A stretch of 64,000 nt of DNA from Demequina sp. NBRC 110057 (GCF_002090175.1 NZ_BBRN01000003.1:868001-932000); one strand, 5' to 3'; counted from the stretch's first letter, positions 28,231 to 39,228 are shown. Notes: generated by a model not told the origin, from the letters alone. Numbers and translations: made by a program.

Positions 28231-30756
28231 ATGACGCTCACATCTCTACGCAAGCGAGCCGTGACAGTCGTCGCCATGGCCGCGACGATGATTGGCGTTG
28301 CGGCTGCCCCCGCAACGGCGGACGCGGATCGAATCGTCGACATCCCCGGGCGTAACCTCGAGAACTGCATTCACGGGAAATTGGGCATCCCCTCCGCCAC
28401 CCCTCTCACCGAAGGCGATCTCGCTACTCTCACTACCCTCGCGTGCGGCATCGTCGGCGACAGAACACTTGAGGGTCTCCAACACGCGGTCAATCTTGAG
28501 TCCCTCACGCTGACGGGGTGGCTCAATCCGACCACGTTCGATTCTGACGCAGCTGCAACGTTCCTCGAGCCACTGCGCTCCGTCACCTCACTTCACACGG
28601 CAGTCCTGTCTTTTGGCGGCGGCGTCGCATTCTCGCTCGCTCCACTGTCGCAGCTCCCGAATCTCGCTAGCCTCGCGGTCCAGGAACTGCCGAATGACGG
28701 GCTCGCAGGGCTTCTTCCCGGCCCCGCGCTCACGGACCTTCGCGTGACTCACGTGTGGCCCTCTATCGCCGGGATCGACCAACTCACCGGCCTCACCTCG
28801 CTGTCACTGCGCAACGTCCCCGCGGCGACCGCCGAGGCACGGGTACCGCTCGCGCCACTTCAGACGCTCACAGAGCTCACGACGGTGTCTATCCAGGGCG
28901 GCGGCGATGCCGGAGACCTCGAAATGTTCTCGGTCATGAAGGACCTCACCAGCCTGTCTCTCGACGGGGCGTCCGCCTCAAGCCTCGACGGTCTCGACGT
29001 GCTTCCCCTGCTCACCACTTTGCAAGTGAGCGATGCCGGCCTTCAGGGCCTTGCCGGAATCGAGCGGCTCTCCGGACTTACGAGCATCGACGTGCACGGC
29101 AATGACCTCTCGGACATCTCACCACTGGCGTCTCTCACTGAGTTGGCAACGGTGAACGTCAACTCCAACCAACTCGCTGACATCTCTGCCCTCGGGAGCC
29201 TGGAACTCACCGACTACAGCGCATGGGATCAGTCGATCACCGTCGACGATCCCGTGATCGCCTGCACGCCCGTGAGCGGCTTCGCGCCCACAGGCGTCAC
29301 AGGCGCCTCCGCGCCACTCACGCCCACGACGGGATACCCGGAGTACGTACAAGTGGGCGTTGTCGATGGCAGCACCATGGCCTGGACCGTCCCGGGCACT
29401 CACACGGTCAGCTTCTATCACCCAGAAAGTCAAGGCAGGTTCTCTGGAACCTTCACGGTGACGGTCGCGGACTCGGGTGCGCCCTGCGCGTGGCACGGCA
29501 TCGCGACGATCACGGCGCCGACAAGAGTGAACGTCGGCGCGAAGGCGACGGCCACCGTCACCTGGGCTCACGGCTTGCATCCGGACTACACGATCGAGTG
29601 GGTAGACGGCGCCGGCAAGGTGCTCGCGACCGGACCTTCTGCATCGACTGGCCAGTGGGCCGGCAAGAACGTCCGCGTGCGTGTTGCGCCCGACACGGCA
29701 GGCTTTGACCCGACCCCGCTCACGTCCGGAGCTGCACATGCTGCACGAACCCTTCCCACGGCGATGGGAATCAGCCTGCTTGGCACCGGTGCGGTGTCTC
29801 AGACGCTCAGAGTCGAGGAGACCGCCCGCCCGGCTGAGGTGTCGCTGATCTACCGCTGGTATCGCGACGGCGTTCGCATCCCCGGCCAAACCAAGCACTA
29901 TTACACGCTGACGACGGCCGATGCCGGCCACACCATCAGCGTGCGTGGGCACGCGAGCGACACATACGGCTACTGGTGGCCCGGTGACTTCACGACCAAC
30001 GCAGTCAAGGTCAACGCCACACTTCCCTTTACTTACGCGGCACCTCCTGCACTCCCGTCGACAGTGGTGGTGGGGTCGACGTTGCGTGCCGACGGCCTCG
30101 GCGGAGCCACCTGGTCACCGAAGCCCACCACGCTCAACTACCAGTGGTTCCGCGACGGCACCGCCATCGCTGGCGCGAACCGCGTGACCTACCAGGTCGC
30201 GTCCGCTGATGCGGGACACCAGATCAAGGTCAGGGTGACCGGCGCACGCTCTGGCTATCTGCCGGCAAGCGTCTGGTCAGGCGTCAGCAAGGCGGGAAAG
30301 CGACTCGCTCCGGTCACTCCCACGCTCACCGGTACCGCCAAGGTGGGCAACACCCTCACTGTCAAGAGGGGCACCTGGGGGCCCGGCACTGTCTCGACCA
30401 AGGTCCAGTGGTACGTCAACGGCAAGGCGGTCAGCGGGGCTACCGGCAGCACATTCCGGGTCCGCCCCACCGACGCGTACCGGTCGATCTCGGTGAAGGT
30501 GACGGGATCCAAGCCCGGTTACTTCACGACGAGCAGGACGTCATCGAGCAAGAAGCCCACGGGAATCGACTACGCCAGCTGCACCGACCTTCGCAAGCAC
30601 TACCCGGACGGGATCGCGAAGTCGTCATCCGTGAGAGACAAGGTTGGCACCAAGCTGGGTGGCCCCATCACCAAGGCGACGTTTGTCTCTGCGAGCCTCT
30701 ATGCCCTCAATGACGAGTCCGACCGCGACAAGGACGGCTGGGCCTGCGAACGGTAG
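28231..30756 (+). CDS. secreted LRR / Ig-like / Excalibur surface protein
   Basis: 841-residue exported protein. The signal peptide (AVTVVAMAATMIGVAAAPATA) is followed by leucine-rich repeats at about residues 70-325, seen as LTELTTVSIQGG, MKDLTSLSLDG, LSGLTSIDVHGNDLSDISPL and LTELATVNVNSNQLADISAL, an internalin-like pattern. Next come beta-sandwich repeats from about residue 415, two of them with the pattern TVVVGSTLRADGLGGATWSP and AKVGNTLTVKRGTWGPGTVS plus YQWFRDG/VQWYVNG cores. The C terminus is an Excalibur calcium-binding domain ending DRDKDGWACER. GC content and third-position bias are visibly lower than in neighbouring genes, suggesting foreign origin. Probable adhesin or matrix protein. 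Confidence 0.85.
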   Translation: MTLTSLRKRAVTVVAMAATMIGVAAAPATADADRIVDIPGRNLENCIHGKLGIPSATPLTEGDLATLTTLACGIVGDRTLEGLQHAVNLESLTLTGWLNPTTFDSDAAATFLEPLRSVTSLHTAVLSFGGGVAFSLAPLSQLPNLASLAVQELPNDGLAGLLPGPALTDLRVTHVWPSIAGIDQLTGLTSLSLRNVPAATAEARVPLAPLQTLTELTTVSIQGGGDAGDLEMFSVMKDLTSLSLDGASASSLDGLDVLPLLTTLQVSDAGLQGLAGIERLSGLTSIDVHGNDLSDISPLASLTELATVNVNSNQLADISALGSLELTDYSAWDQSITVDDPVIACTPVSGFAPTGVTGASAPLTPTTGYPEYVQVGVVDGSTMAWTVPGTHTVSFYHPESQGRFSGTFTVTVADSGAPCAWHGIATITAPTRVNVGAKATATVTWAHGLHPDYTIEWVDGAGKVLATGPSASTGQWAGKNVRVRVAPDTAGFDPTPLTSGAAHAARTLPTAMGISLLGTGAVSQTLRVEETARPAEVSLIYRWYRDGVRIPGQTKHYYTLTTADAGHTISVRGHASDTYGYWWPGDFTTNAVKVNATLPFTYAAPPALPSTVVVGSTLRADGLGGATWSPKPTTLNYQWFRDGTAIAGANRVTYQVASADAGHQIKVRVTGARSGYLPASVWSGVSKAGKRLAPVTPTLTGTAKVGNTLTVKRGTWGPGTVSTKVQWYVNGKAVSGATGSTFRVRPTDAYRSISVKVTGSKPGYFTTSRTSSSKKPTGIDYASCTDLRKHYPDGIAKSSSVRDKVGTKLGGPITKATFVSASLYALNDESDRDKDGWACER

Positions 30757-30787
30757 CCGCGCACGGCAGCGCTATGCTGGCCGGACA

Positions 30788-30890
30788 CGACAGGGGAGCG
30801 CTTCCCGCGAGGGATGAGAGCGCTGAGAGTGCGGAACCGCCGCAGACCCTCGAACCTGATCCGGGTGATACCGGCGTAGGGAGTCGAGAC
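30788..30890 (+). ncRNA. TPP (THI-box) riboswitch
   Basis: Conserved thiamine pyrophosphate aptamer: AGGGGAGC near 30792, GCTGAGAGTGCGG at about 30822, then CCTGATCCGGGTGATACCGG and CGTAGGGAGTCGAG to about 30888. All the core THI-box elements are present in order. It lies directly upstream of the thiamine ABC transporter genes, whose expression TPP should switch off. Confidence 0.95.
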
Positions 30891-30897
30891 TCGATCC

Positions 30898-30915
30898 CCT
30901 CCTATCCCTAGGAGG
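30898..30915 (+). promoter_or_regulatory. hairpin that can hide the thiB ribosome site
   Basis: CCTCCT (30898-30903) is the exact complement of AGGAGG (30910-30915), the thiB Shine-Dalgarno sequence, with a six-base loop. Placed just after the TPP aptamer, this hairpin is a likely expression platform acting on translation of thiB. Confidence 0.65.
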
Positions 30916-30921
30916 CACCGC

Positions 30922-32043
30922 ATGCGCATCGCGCACGCCACCACCGTCGGGGCGATCGCCCTGGCCACCCTGACCCTCGCCGCATGCTCGGCAGACGACA
31001 CGGACGCCGATCCGTCGGCCACCGCGACTGGCGCGCCCACCGCATCGGCCACGCCCGATGCCGACGCCAGCACCGCTGCCCCCGACCTGACCGGTCAGAC
31101 GGTCACCGTCGTCACCCACGACTCGTTCGCCGTGCCGGACGACGTCCTCGCGGCATTCGAGGACGAGACCGGGCTGACGGTCGAGTTCACCGCCCCGGGC
31201 GACGCGGGCGCGCTGGTCAACCAGCTGATCCTCACCAAGGACGCGCCGCTCGGCGACGTGGTGTTCGGCGTAGACAACACCTTCGCCTCGCGCGCCATCG
31301 ACGAGGGCGTGTTCGCGGACTACGAGTCGGCCGCCCCTGCCGCCGGCGACGCCGCCGAGTACGCCATCGACGGCTCGAGCGCGCTGACGGCCATCGACTA
31401 CTCGGACGTCTGCCTCAACTACGACATCGCCTGGTTCGAGGACAACGGCCTCGACGTGCCGCAGAGCATCGGCGAGCTGGCCGACCCCGAGTACAACGGG
31501 CTGCTCTCGATCACCAACCCCGCCACCTCCTCCCCCGGCCTCGCCTTCTTGCTGGCCACCATCGACGAGATGGGCGACGGCTGGCAGGACTACTGGGCGG
31601 CGCTGCGCGAGAACCAGGTGCGCGTGACCGCCTCGTGGTCCGACACCTACTTCACCGACTTCTCGGTCCCCAACTACGGCGGCGACTACCCCCTCGTGTT
31701 GTCCTACGCCTCCTCCCCGCCCTCCGAGGTGATCGACGGCGAGCCCACGTCGGCAGCGCTGCTCGACACGTGCTTCCGTCAGGTGGAGTACGCGGGTGTC
31801 CTCGAGGGAGCAGAGAACCCCGCCGCGGCGCAGGCCGTCATCGACTGGCTGCTGTCCGACGACTTCCAGGCGACCGTGCCGGACAACATGTACGTCTACC
31901 CCGTCTCCAGCTCCGTCGAGGTGCCCGCGGCGTGGGCCGAGTACGCCCCGCTGTCCGACGACCCCCACACTATGGACCCCGCCGAGATCTCCGCCAACCG
32001 CGAGGCGTGGATCGACGACTGGACCTCGGTCGTCATCGACTAA
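30922..32043 (+). CDS. thiB: ThiB-like thiamine ABC transporter substrate-binding lipoprotein
   Basis: 373-residue lipoprotein, lipobox LAACS near residue 20, then a Thr/Ala/Asp linker. The mature part is a type-2 periplasmic-binding fold of the ThiB/iron-binding cluster: TVTVVTHDSFAVPDDVLAAF, GDVVFGVDNTFASRAIDEGV, YSDVCLNYD, and SWSDTYFTDFSVPNYGGDYP with a late tail YVYPVSSSVEVPAAW. Position after a TPP riboswitch and before permease and ATPase genes supports thiamine or its phosphates as ligand. ATG 30922 follows AGGAGG by six bases. Confidence 0.93.
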   Translation: MRIAHATTVGAIALATLTLAACSADDTDADPSATATGAPTASATPDADASTAAPDLTGQTVTVVTHDSFAVPDDVLAAFEDETGLTVEFTAPGDAGALVNQLILTKDAPLGDVVFGVDNTFASRAIDEGVFADYESAAPAAGDAAEYAIDGSSALTAIDYSDVCLNYDIAWFEDNGLDVPQSIGELADPEYNGLLSITNPATSSPGLAFLLATIDEMGDGWQDYWAALRENQVRVTASWSDTYFTDFSVPNYGGDYPLVLSYASSPPSEVIDGEPTSAALLDTCFRQVEYAGVLEGAENPAAAQAVIDWLLSDDFQATVPDNMYVYPVSSSVEVPAAWAEYAPLSDDPHTMDPAEISANREAWIDDWTSVVID

Positions 32044-32061
32044 CCCGTGCCGAGGAACGCG

Positions 32062-33699
32062 ATGAGCACGGCCGCGCGCCGGACCCTCAGCTGGTGGCTG
32101 CTGGCCTCGCTGCCCCTCGCGTTCCTCGGCACCTTCTTCCTGTGGCCGCTCGGCTCGGTGCTGGTCCACGGCCTGTTCGACGGCGGCTTCGACGCCGCCG
32201 GCACCTGGGCGGTGGTGACGGACTCACGGACGGCCGATGCAGTGGTCACCACCCTGGGACTGGCCGCCGCCGGCACGGCGGGCTCGCTCGTCCTTGGCCT
32301 GTCGGGCGCGTACGTCCTGTACCGCCTGCGGTGGCGCGGGCAGCGCGCGGTGCGCGCGATCGTGGGCGTGCCGTTCGTGCTGCCGACGATCGTGGTCGCC
32401 TCCGCGTTCTCCGCGCTGCTGGGCAGGTCGGGGCCGCTGGGATTCCTGGGGCTCGACCAGTCGGTGGTGGCGATCGCCGCCGCCCTCGTGTTCTACAACG
32501 TGTCCGTGGTGGTGAGGGTCGTGGGAGGCGCGTGGGCCGCGCTCGACCCGGCCACGGCATCGGCTGCCCGCACCCTGGGGGCCGACCGCCGCCGCGTCGT
32601 CGCTCACGTCACCCTGCCGGCGCTTGCGCCGGCGATCGCGTCTGCCGCCGCGGTGGTGTTCCTGTTCTGCGCGACGTCGTTCGGCGTGGTGCTGGTGCTG
32701 GGCGGCACGCGCGTGCGCACCCTGGAAACCGAGATCTACCTGCAGGTCAATCAGTTCCTCGACCTGCGCGCCGCGGCCGTGCTGTCGATCCTCCAGATGC
32801 TGGTGGTGGCGCTGGTGCTGTGGCTCTCGGCTGCCGCGCGGCGGCGCCGCGAGCGGGCGGTCGGCGGGCGCGCCGTCGACGGCACTCGCCCCTTCCGTGC
32901 GGCCGATGCCTGGGTCGCCGTCCCGACCGCCCTCACCCTGGGGACGCTGCTAGCCCTGCCCCTGTACTCGCTCGTCGAGCGGTCGCTGCGGACCACCGAC
33001 GGGTACGGGCTCGACTACTACGCGGCGCTGTTCACCCAGCCCGGGAGGACGGTGCTTCCCGTGTCGGTCGCGCAGGCGGCGCTGAACTCGCTCGTGACCG
33101 CGGCGATCGCGGCGGGGGTCGCGTGCGTCATCGGCCAGCTGGTCGCGACGCTGCTGACGCGGCGCTCGCGCAGGGCAGGGGTGCTCGACGCCGTGGTGAT
33201 GCTGCCGCTCGGAGTCTCCGCGGTGGTCGTGGGGCTCGGGATGCTGCTGACGCTGAACCAGCCCGTGCTCGGCATCGACCTCAGCGGGTCCTGGTGGCTC
33301 GTCGCGGCGGCCCAGGCGGTGGTGGCGCTGCCGCTCGTGGTGCGCACCATGGTGCCGCCAGCGCGGGCCATCGACCCGCGGCTGCGCGCCGCGGCATCGG
33401 CCCTGGGGGCGTCGCCGTGGAGGGTGTGGGCGCGCGTGGACTGGCCGCTGCTGCGCCGGCCGTTCGGGCTCGCGGTGGGCTTCGCCTTCGCGATCTCGCT
33501 GGGAGAGTTTGGCGCCACCTCATTCGTGGCGCGGCCGGACCGCCCCACCCTGCCGACCGCGATCTTCCGGCTGCTGGGCCGGCCGGGCGCCGAGAGCGTC
33601 GGCATGGCCTTCGCGGCCGCGGTAGTCCTCGCGGTGATGACGGGGGCCATCATGATGGTGGCGGAGAGAATGCGCACCGACGTGGGAGGAGACCTGTGA
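32062..33699 (+). CDS. thiP: ThiP-like thiamine ABC transporter permease
   Basis: 545-residue permease with two fused membrane domains of about six helices each, as in ThiP. Each half has an EAA-type loop for ATPase contact: ASAARTLGADRRRVVAHVTL near residue 170 and AAASALGASPWRVWARVDWP near 443. Conserved VPFVLPTIVVASAF lies in the first half. ATG 32062 is preferred to GTG 32047 because GAGGA sits five bases before it. The end overlaps the ATPase gene as GTGA. Confidence 0.93.
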   Translation: MSTAARRTLSWWLLASLPLAFLGTFFLWPLGSVLVHGLFDGGFDAAGTWAVVTDSRTADAVVTTLGLAAAGTAGSLVLGLSGAYVLYRLRWRGQRAVRAIVGVPFVLPTIVVASAFSALLGRSGPLGFLGLDQSVVAIAAALVFYNVSVVVRVVGGAWAALDPATASAARTLGADRRRVVAHVTLPALAPAIASAAAVVFLFCATSFGVVLVLGGTRVRTLETEIYLQVNQFLDLRAAAVLSILQMLVVALVLWLSAAARRRRERAVGGRAVDGTRPFRAADAWVAVPTALTLGTLLALPLYSLVERSLRTTDGYGLDYYAALFTQPGRTVLPVSVAQAALNSLVTAAIAAGVACVIGQLVATLLTRRSRRAGVLDAVVMLPLGVSAVVVGLGMLLTLNQPVLGIDLSGSWWLVAAAQAVVALPLVVRTMVPPARAIDPRLRAAASALGASPWRVWARVDWPLLRRPFGLAVGFAFAISLGEFGATSFVARPDRPTLPTAIFRLLGRPGAESVGMAFAAAVVLAVMTGAIMMVAERMRTDVGGDL

Positions 33700-34346
33700 G
33701 CGGGCTGACGGTGGACAACCTGCGGGTGGAGTACCCGGGCAGCCCGCCCGTGGTGGCTGTGGACGGCGCGTCGCTGACAGTCGCGCCAGGCGAGACCGTG
33801 GCGCTGCTCGGGCCGTCCGGCTGCGGCAAGTCGTCGCTGCTCGGAGCGATCGTGGGCATCGTCGAGCCCGCGGCGGGAAGCGTCGCGTGGGACGGCGAGG
33901 ACCTCACCCACGTCCCCGTGCACCGGCGCGGCTTTGGCCTGGTGTTTCAGGACGGGCAGCTGTTCCCGCATCGGTCGGTGGCGCGCAACGTCGCGTTCGG
34001 GCTCGAGATGGCGGGGGTGGCGCGCGACGAGCGCCGCGCGCGGGTGGAGGAACTGCTGGAGGTGGTGGGCCTCGCCGGCTACGGCGAGCGGGCCATCACC
34101 GACCTGTCCGGCGGGCAGCGCCAGCGCGTGGCGCTCGCGCGGTCGCTGGCGCCTCGTCCGCGGCTTCTCGCGCTCGACGAGCCGCTGTCCTCGCTGGACG
34201 CCGACCTGCGCGCGCGGCTTGCGGTCGAGGTGAGGGATATTCTCGCCGCGGACGGCACCGCCGCGATCGTCGTGACGCACGACCCTCGCGAGGCCGAGGT
34301 GATGGCCTCACGCGTACTACGTATGAGCGCCGGGGCGCTCCAGTAA
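33696..34346 (+). CDS. thiQ: ThiQ-like thiamine ABC transporter ATPase
   Basis: 216-residue ABC ATPase, somewhat short as ThiQ proteins are. Walker A is GPSGCGKSS near residue 39, the Q-loop VFQDGQLFPHRSV, the signature LSGGQRQRVALARSL near 134, Walker B LLALDEPLSSLD, and the switch His in VVTHDPREAEVMA. The GTG at 33696 overlaps the thiP stop and is preceded by GGGAGGA. It powers import of thiamine with the two preceding gene products. A long inverted repeat follows the stop. Confidence 0.94.
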   Translation: MSGLTVDNLRVEYPGSPPVVAVDGASLTVAPGETVALLGPSGCGKSSLLGAIVGIVEPAAGSVAWDGEDLTHVPVHRRGFGLVFQDGQLFPHRSVARNVAFGLEMAGVARDERRARVEELLEVVGLAGYGERAITDLSGGQRQRVALARSLAPRPRLLALDEPLSSLDADLRARLAVEVRDILAADGTAAIVVTHDPREAEVMASRVLRMSAGALQ

Positions 34347-34352
34347 CTCCCG

Positions 34353-34406
34353 CACTGGTGGATTATGGTCAAATAAGGGGGCTTCGTTGACCGAAATCCA
34401 CCAGTG
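34353..34406. terminator. inverted repeat between thiQ and rhodanese genes
   Basis: CACTGGTGGATT (34353-34364) and AATCCACCAGTG (34395-34406) pair perfectly; inside them GGTCAA (34367-34372) and TTGACC (34387-34392) extend the stem. It occupies the gap between convergent genes, starting seven bases after the thiQ stop, and is AT-richer than its surroundings. Probable two-way terminator. Confidence 0.68.
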
Positions 34407-34415
34407 GGAGCGGGG

Positions 34416-34886
34416 TTAGCAGGCGCAGGCGATGGCCTCGCCGGCCGATGCCAGGGGCGCCGTCAGCGGGTCGGGCGCCCTGGTCGCGTCGATCGTGACC
34501 TCGCGGCCCTCGGCATCGACCGTCACCGTGTCGACGGGGAGACCCTCGCGCGCCCAGTACTCGAAGCCGCCGATCATCTCGCGCACCTCGTAGCCCAGCT
34601 CGGAGATGATGAGGCCCGCCCGGGTGGCTCCGTTGCAGCCGGGACCCCAGCAATAGGCGACGAAGCGCGTGCCGGCCGGGTACTCGGGAATGCGGGCGGG
34701 CATGTCCGGCTTGGCAAGGTGAACGGCTCCGCGGGCGTGGCCCTGTCGCCAGGCACGCTCGTCGCGGGTATCGATCAGCACGAAGTCGGCCGTGCCGTCC
34801 GCGAGCGCGGCAGCGACGTCGGACGGGTCCGTCTCGAACGCGAGCTTGGCGCGGAAGTGAGCGGCGGCGGCTGAGGTGTCGGTCAT
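34416..34886 (-). CDS. rhodanese-domain protein
   Basis: 156 residues with one rhodanese fold: DFVLIDTRDERAWRQGHARG near residue 34 and the active-site loop YCWGPGCNGATRAG near 78, whose cysteine would carry the persulfide, then LGYEVREMIGGFEYWAREGL. About 40 residues follow the domain and end in ACAC, giving two more cysteines. Family members move sulfur or detoxify cyanide; the partner here is unknown. Divergent from the dnaK operon by 358 bases. Confidence 0.9.
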   Translation of the reverse strand: MTDTSAAAAHFRAKLAFETDPSDVAAALADGTADFVLIDTRDERAWRQGHARGAVHLAKPDMPARIPEYPAGTRFVAYCWGPGCNGATRAGLIISELGYEVREMIGGFEYWAREGLPVDTVTVDAEGREVTIDATRAPDPLTAPLASAGEAIACAC

Positions 34887-35094
34887 GGCGCCAACCTAGC
34901 CGCGCGCCCGGGTGCCTGTCAGCAGCGAACCGGCCCCGGCATCGGACGCCCGTCGTCCGCCGTGACGAAGCGACGGTCGAGCGGCGCAACACGCCGTCGC
35001 CGGGGCAACTCGCCTCGGCGAGTCGCGATATCTACCGTCACTTCGGAACACGGAGTTGGCCGGGCGAGGCGGCGGGACGAGGCGATTCGCAGAA

Positions 35095-35115
35095 GTTGAG
35101 CAGAGTTCACTCAAC
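35095..35115. promoter_or_regulatory. HAIR element 1 (HspR site) upstream of dnaK
   Basis: GTTGAGC-N7-ACTCAAC at 35095-35115 has the spacing of the HspR-associated inverted repeat (CTTGAGT-N7-ACTCAAG). It lies upstream of the -35 box of the dnaK promoter. The remaining 34887-35094 toward the rhodanese gene shows no gene or clear motif. Confidence 0.85.
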
Positions 35116-35130
35116 TTTTGCCGATCCGGC

Positions 35131-35159
35131 TTGACATCGTCGACGAGTCGCGCATACTT
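35131..35159 (+). promoter_or_regulatory. dnaK promoter
   Basis: TTGACA at 35131-35136, 17 bases, then ATACTT at 35154-35159: a good housekeeping-sigma promoter placed between the two HAIR elements, about 85 bases before the dnaK ATG. Confidence 0.7.
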
Positions 35160-35177
35160 GAGCGTAGGCGGCTCAAC
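35157..35177. promoter_or_regulatory. HAIR element 2 overlapping the dnaK -10 box
   Basis: CTTGAGC-N7-GCTCAAC at 35157-35177, the second HspR-type inverted repeat. It overlaps the end of the -10 box and the start region, so HspR bound here should block polymerase. The regulator itself is encoded as the fourth gene of the operon. Confidence 0.85.
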
Positions 35178-35244
35178 TCCGTAGGAGCCGGCGACAACTC
35201 AGGTCAGGGCCCCGGCCCCGGCCGCATCTCAAGGAGGACATCTC

Positions 35245-37110
<1,866 letters not shown>

Positions 37111-37176
37111 CGATTCCCGCAGGCGGGCGGCCGATGCCATCGGTCGCCCGCCGCGGCCGCTCACGGAAGGCGTGAC

Positions 37177-37749
37177 ATGACTGACACCAACCCCCAGCCC
37201 GAGCCCGACGACCGCGACCCGCTCGCCGAGGCCGAGTCGATCATCAACGACGAGGCAGCGCGCGCCGAGTCCGAGGCGGGCCAGGCAGGCGACACCGAGG
37301 GCGACGCGTTCGACTCCGACCTGTCGGCCGCCGAGGCCAAGGCGGCCGAGCACTTCGCGGACCTCCAGCGCCTCCAGGCGGAGTTCGTGAACTACCGCAA
37401 GCGCGTGGAGCGCGACCGCGAGGCCGCCGCCGGCACCACCACCGCCAAGGTGGTCGAGCAGCTCATCCCCGTGCTCGACGACATCGCCGCGGCTCGCGAG
37501 CACGGCGAGCTCGAGGGCGGCCCGTTCGCATCGATCGCGACCAAGCTTGAGGACACCCTCGGCCGTCTCGGCTGGTCGAGCTACGGCGCTGTGGGCGACG
37601 AGTTCGACCCGCAGATCCACGAGGCATTGACCTCGCAGCCGTCCACCGAGGTGACCGTCCCCACGGTCCAGCTGGTGGCCCAGCCCGGCCACCGGGTCGG
37701 CGACCGAGTGGTGCGCCCCGCGCGCGTCATCGTCGCCCAGCCCGAGTAA
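37177..37749 (+). CDS. grpE: GrpE nucleotide exchange factor
   Basis: 190-residue partner that releases ADP from DnaK. An acidic N-terminal tail leads to a long helix ([20 protein letters not shown]), then the conserved [19 protein letters not shown] and the C-terminal beta domain with FDPQIHEAL and [17 protein letters not shown]. It follows dnaK by 66 bases that contain one copy of the GGCCGATGC 9-mer and precedes dnaJ by 28 bases. Confidence 0.97.
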   Translation: MTDTNPQPEPDDRDPLAEAESIINDEAARAESEAGQAGDTEGDAFDSDLSAAEAKAAEHFADLQRLQAEFVNYRKRVERDREAAAGTTTAKVVEQLIPVLDDIAAAREHGELEGGPFASIATKLEDTLGRLGWSSYGAVGDEFDPQIHEALTSQPSTEVTVPTVQLVAQPGHRVGDRVVRPARVIVAQPE

Positions 37750-37777
37750 TACCCCTCACCCCAGGAAGGAGACGCCC

Positions 37778-38746
37778 ATGTCCAGTCAGGACTGGTTCAC
37801 CAAGGACTTCTACTCGACGCTCGGCGTCTCCAAGGACGCCTCCCAGGAGGACGTCAAGAAGGCGTACCGGCGCCTCGCCCGCGACCTACACCCCGACCGC
37901 AACCCCGGCGACGCCAGCGCCGAGCAGCGGTTCAAGGACGTGGGCGAGGCGTACGGAGTCCTGTCGGACAAGGAACAGCGCCAGCAGTACGACGCCATCC
38001 GCGCCATGGGTGGCGGCGGTCCCCGCTTCCAGGCAGGGGCGGGCGGCAACGGCGGTAACGGCGGCTTCGAGGACGTCTTCTCGTCGATGTTCGGCGGGGG
38101 CGGCCGCGGCGCGGGCGGCCAGCAGCAGTACCGCGCCCAGGGCTTCGAGGACGTGCTGTCCAACATGTTCGGTGGCGGCGGCTTCCAGCGTGGCCCCCAG
38201 AAGGGGTCCGATGTCGCGGCGGCCACCGAGGTGACGTTCCGCCAGGCGGCCGTGGGCGACACGGTCACGCTGCGCACGTCCACGGGGACGGTCAAGACGC
38301 GCCTGCCCGTCGGCGTGACCGATGGCCAAAAGATCCGCATCGCGGGCAAGGGCCGCCCCGGCACCAACGGCGGCCCGGCCGGCGACCTCATCCTCACCGT
38401 GCGCGTCGCCAAGCACCCCGTCTTCACGATGGACGGCAAGAACCTGCGCATGACGCTTCCCGTCAGCTTCGACGAGGCGGCGCTCGGCGCGACCGTCGAG
38501 GTGCCCACGCTCGACGGCGACCGCGTCAAGGTCAAGGTCGGCTCCGGCACCAGCTCCGGCACCACGCTGCGCGTCAAGGGCCGCGGGCTCACCACGAAGC
38601 AGGGCACCGGCGACCTTTTGGTCACCGTCCAGATCGCCGTGCCGGGCAAGCTCAGCCGCAAGGCCAAGGAGGCGCTGCAGGCGTTCGCCCTTGCCGATGC
38701 GACACACGACCCGCGCGAGCGCCTGTACGACGACGCCGCGAAGTAG
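37778..38746 (+). CDS. dnaJ: DnaJ/CbpA-type co-chaperone without zinc finger
   Basis: 322-residue Hsp40. The J domain occupies residues 8-75 with HPD in [13 protein letters not shown] Gly/Phe-rich region follows with two related stretches ([15 protein letters not shown] and [15 protein letters not shown]). The CxxCxGxG zinc-finger repeats of classical DnaJ are absent; the C-terminal beta domains ([40 protein letters not shown]) are present, so it is of the class B (CbpA/DnaJ1) type. SD AGGAAGGAG precedes the ATG. Stimulates DnaK ATPase. Confidence 0.94.
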   Translation: MSSQDWFTKDFYSTLGVSKDASQEDVKKAYRRLARDLHPDRNPGDASAEQRFKDVGEAYGVLSDKEQRQQYDAIRAMGGGGPRFQAGAGGNGGNGGFEDVFSSMFGGGGRGAGGQQQYRAQGFEDVLSNMFGGGGFQRGPQKGSDVAAATEVTFRQAAVGDTVTLRTSTGTVKTRLPVGVTDGQKIRIAGKGRPGTNGGPAGDLILTVRVAKHPVFTMDGKNLRMTLPVSFDEAALGATVEVPTLDGDRVKVKVGSGTSSGTTLRVKGRGLTTKQGTGDLLVTVQIAVPGKLSRKAKEALQAFALADATHDPRERLYDDAAK

Positions 38747-38780
38747 CGAGACACTTCACCCAGACCAGGCAGGAGGAGTC

Positions 38781-39194
38781 ATGGAGCAGCCCGACGTGGA
38801 CGAGCCCGTCTTCCTCATCTCTGCCGCCGCGGAGCTCGCGGGGATGCACGCGCAGACCCTGCGCCAGTACGACCGCCTTGGCCTCGTCATCCCGCGCCGC
38901 CGCCCCGGCGGCGGCCGCCGCTACTCGCTGCGCGACGTGGCCACGCTGCGGGAGATCCAGCGCATGAGCCAGGACGAGGGCATCAACCTCGCCGGCATCA
39001 AGCGCATCCTGTCGCTCCAGCACCGCGTGGACAGGCTCGAGGCCGAGGTGGAGAAACTCCGCCCGCGGGCCGATGTCGGTTCGCGAATCTTCACGACCGG
39101 CCCCACCGGCCGGGTCGTCATCGTCGAGCGCGGCCGCCGCGCCAACCGCGACGAGGGCCGCGCCCTCGTGGTGTGGCGCGGCTACGAGGACTGA
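38781..39194 (+). CDS. hspR: HspR, MerR-family heat-shock repressor
   Basis: 137-residue repressor that binds HAIR elements together with DnaK. The MerR-type HTH reads FLISAAAELAGMHAQTLRQY, DRLGLVIPRRRPGGGRRYSL and a helix RDVATLREIQRM near residues 11-65; a coiled-coil helix follows (RVDRLEAEVEKLRP) and a beta-rich tail. ATG 38781 follows AGGAGGAG by a good distance; the 30 residues upstream in frame are dnaJ end. Autoregulates the operon through the two sites near 35.1 kb. Confidence 0.96.
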   Translation: MEQPDVDEPVFLISAAAELAGMHAQTLRQYDRLGLVIPRRRPGGGRRYSLRDVATLREIQRMSQDEGINLAGIKRILSLQHRVDRLEAEVEKLRPRADVGSRIFTTGPTGRVVIVERGRRANRDEGRALVVWRGYED

Positions 39195-39228
39195 ACCCCC
39201 GCATCGGCCACCCGTACCGGGACAGCAC

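Noticed and set aside
30984-34346. 1120-codon plus-strand frame running through thiB and thiP
   Set aside because: Only the last 216 codons (ThiQ) look like protein; the rest is Arg-rich out-of-frame reading of thiB and thiP.
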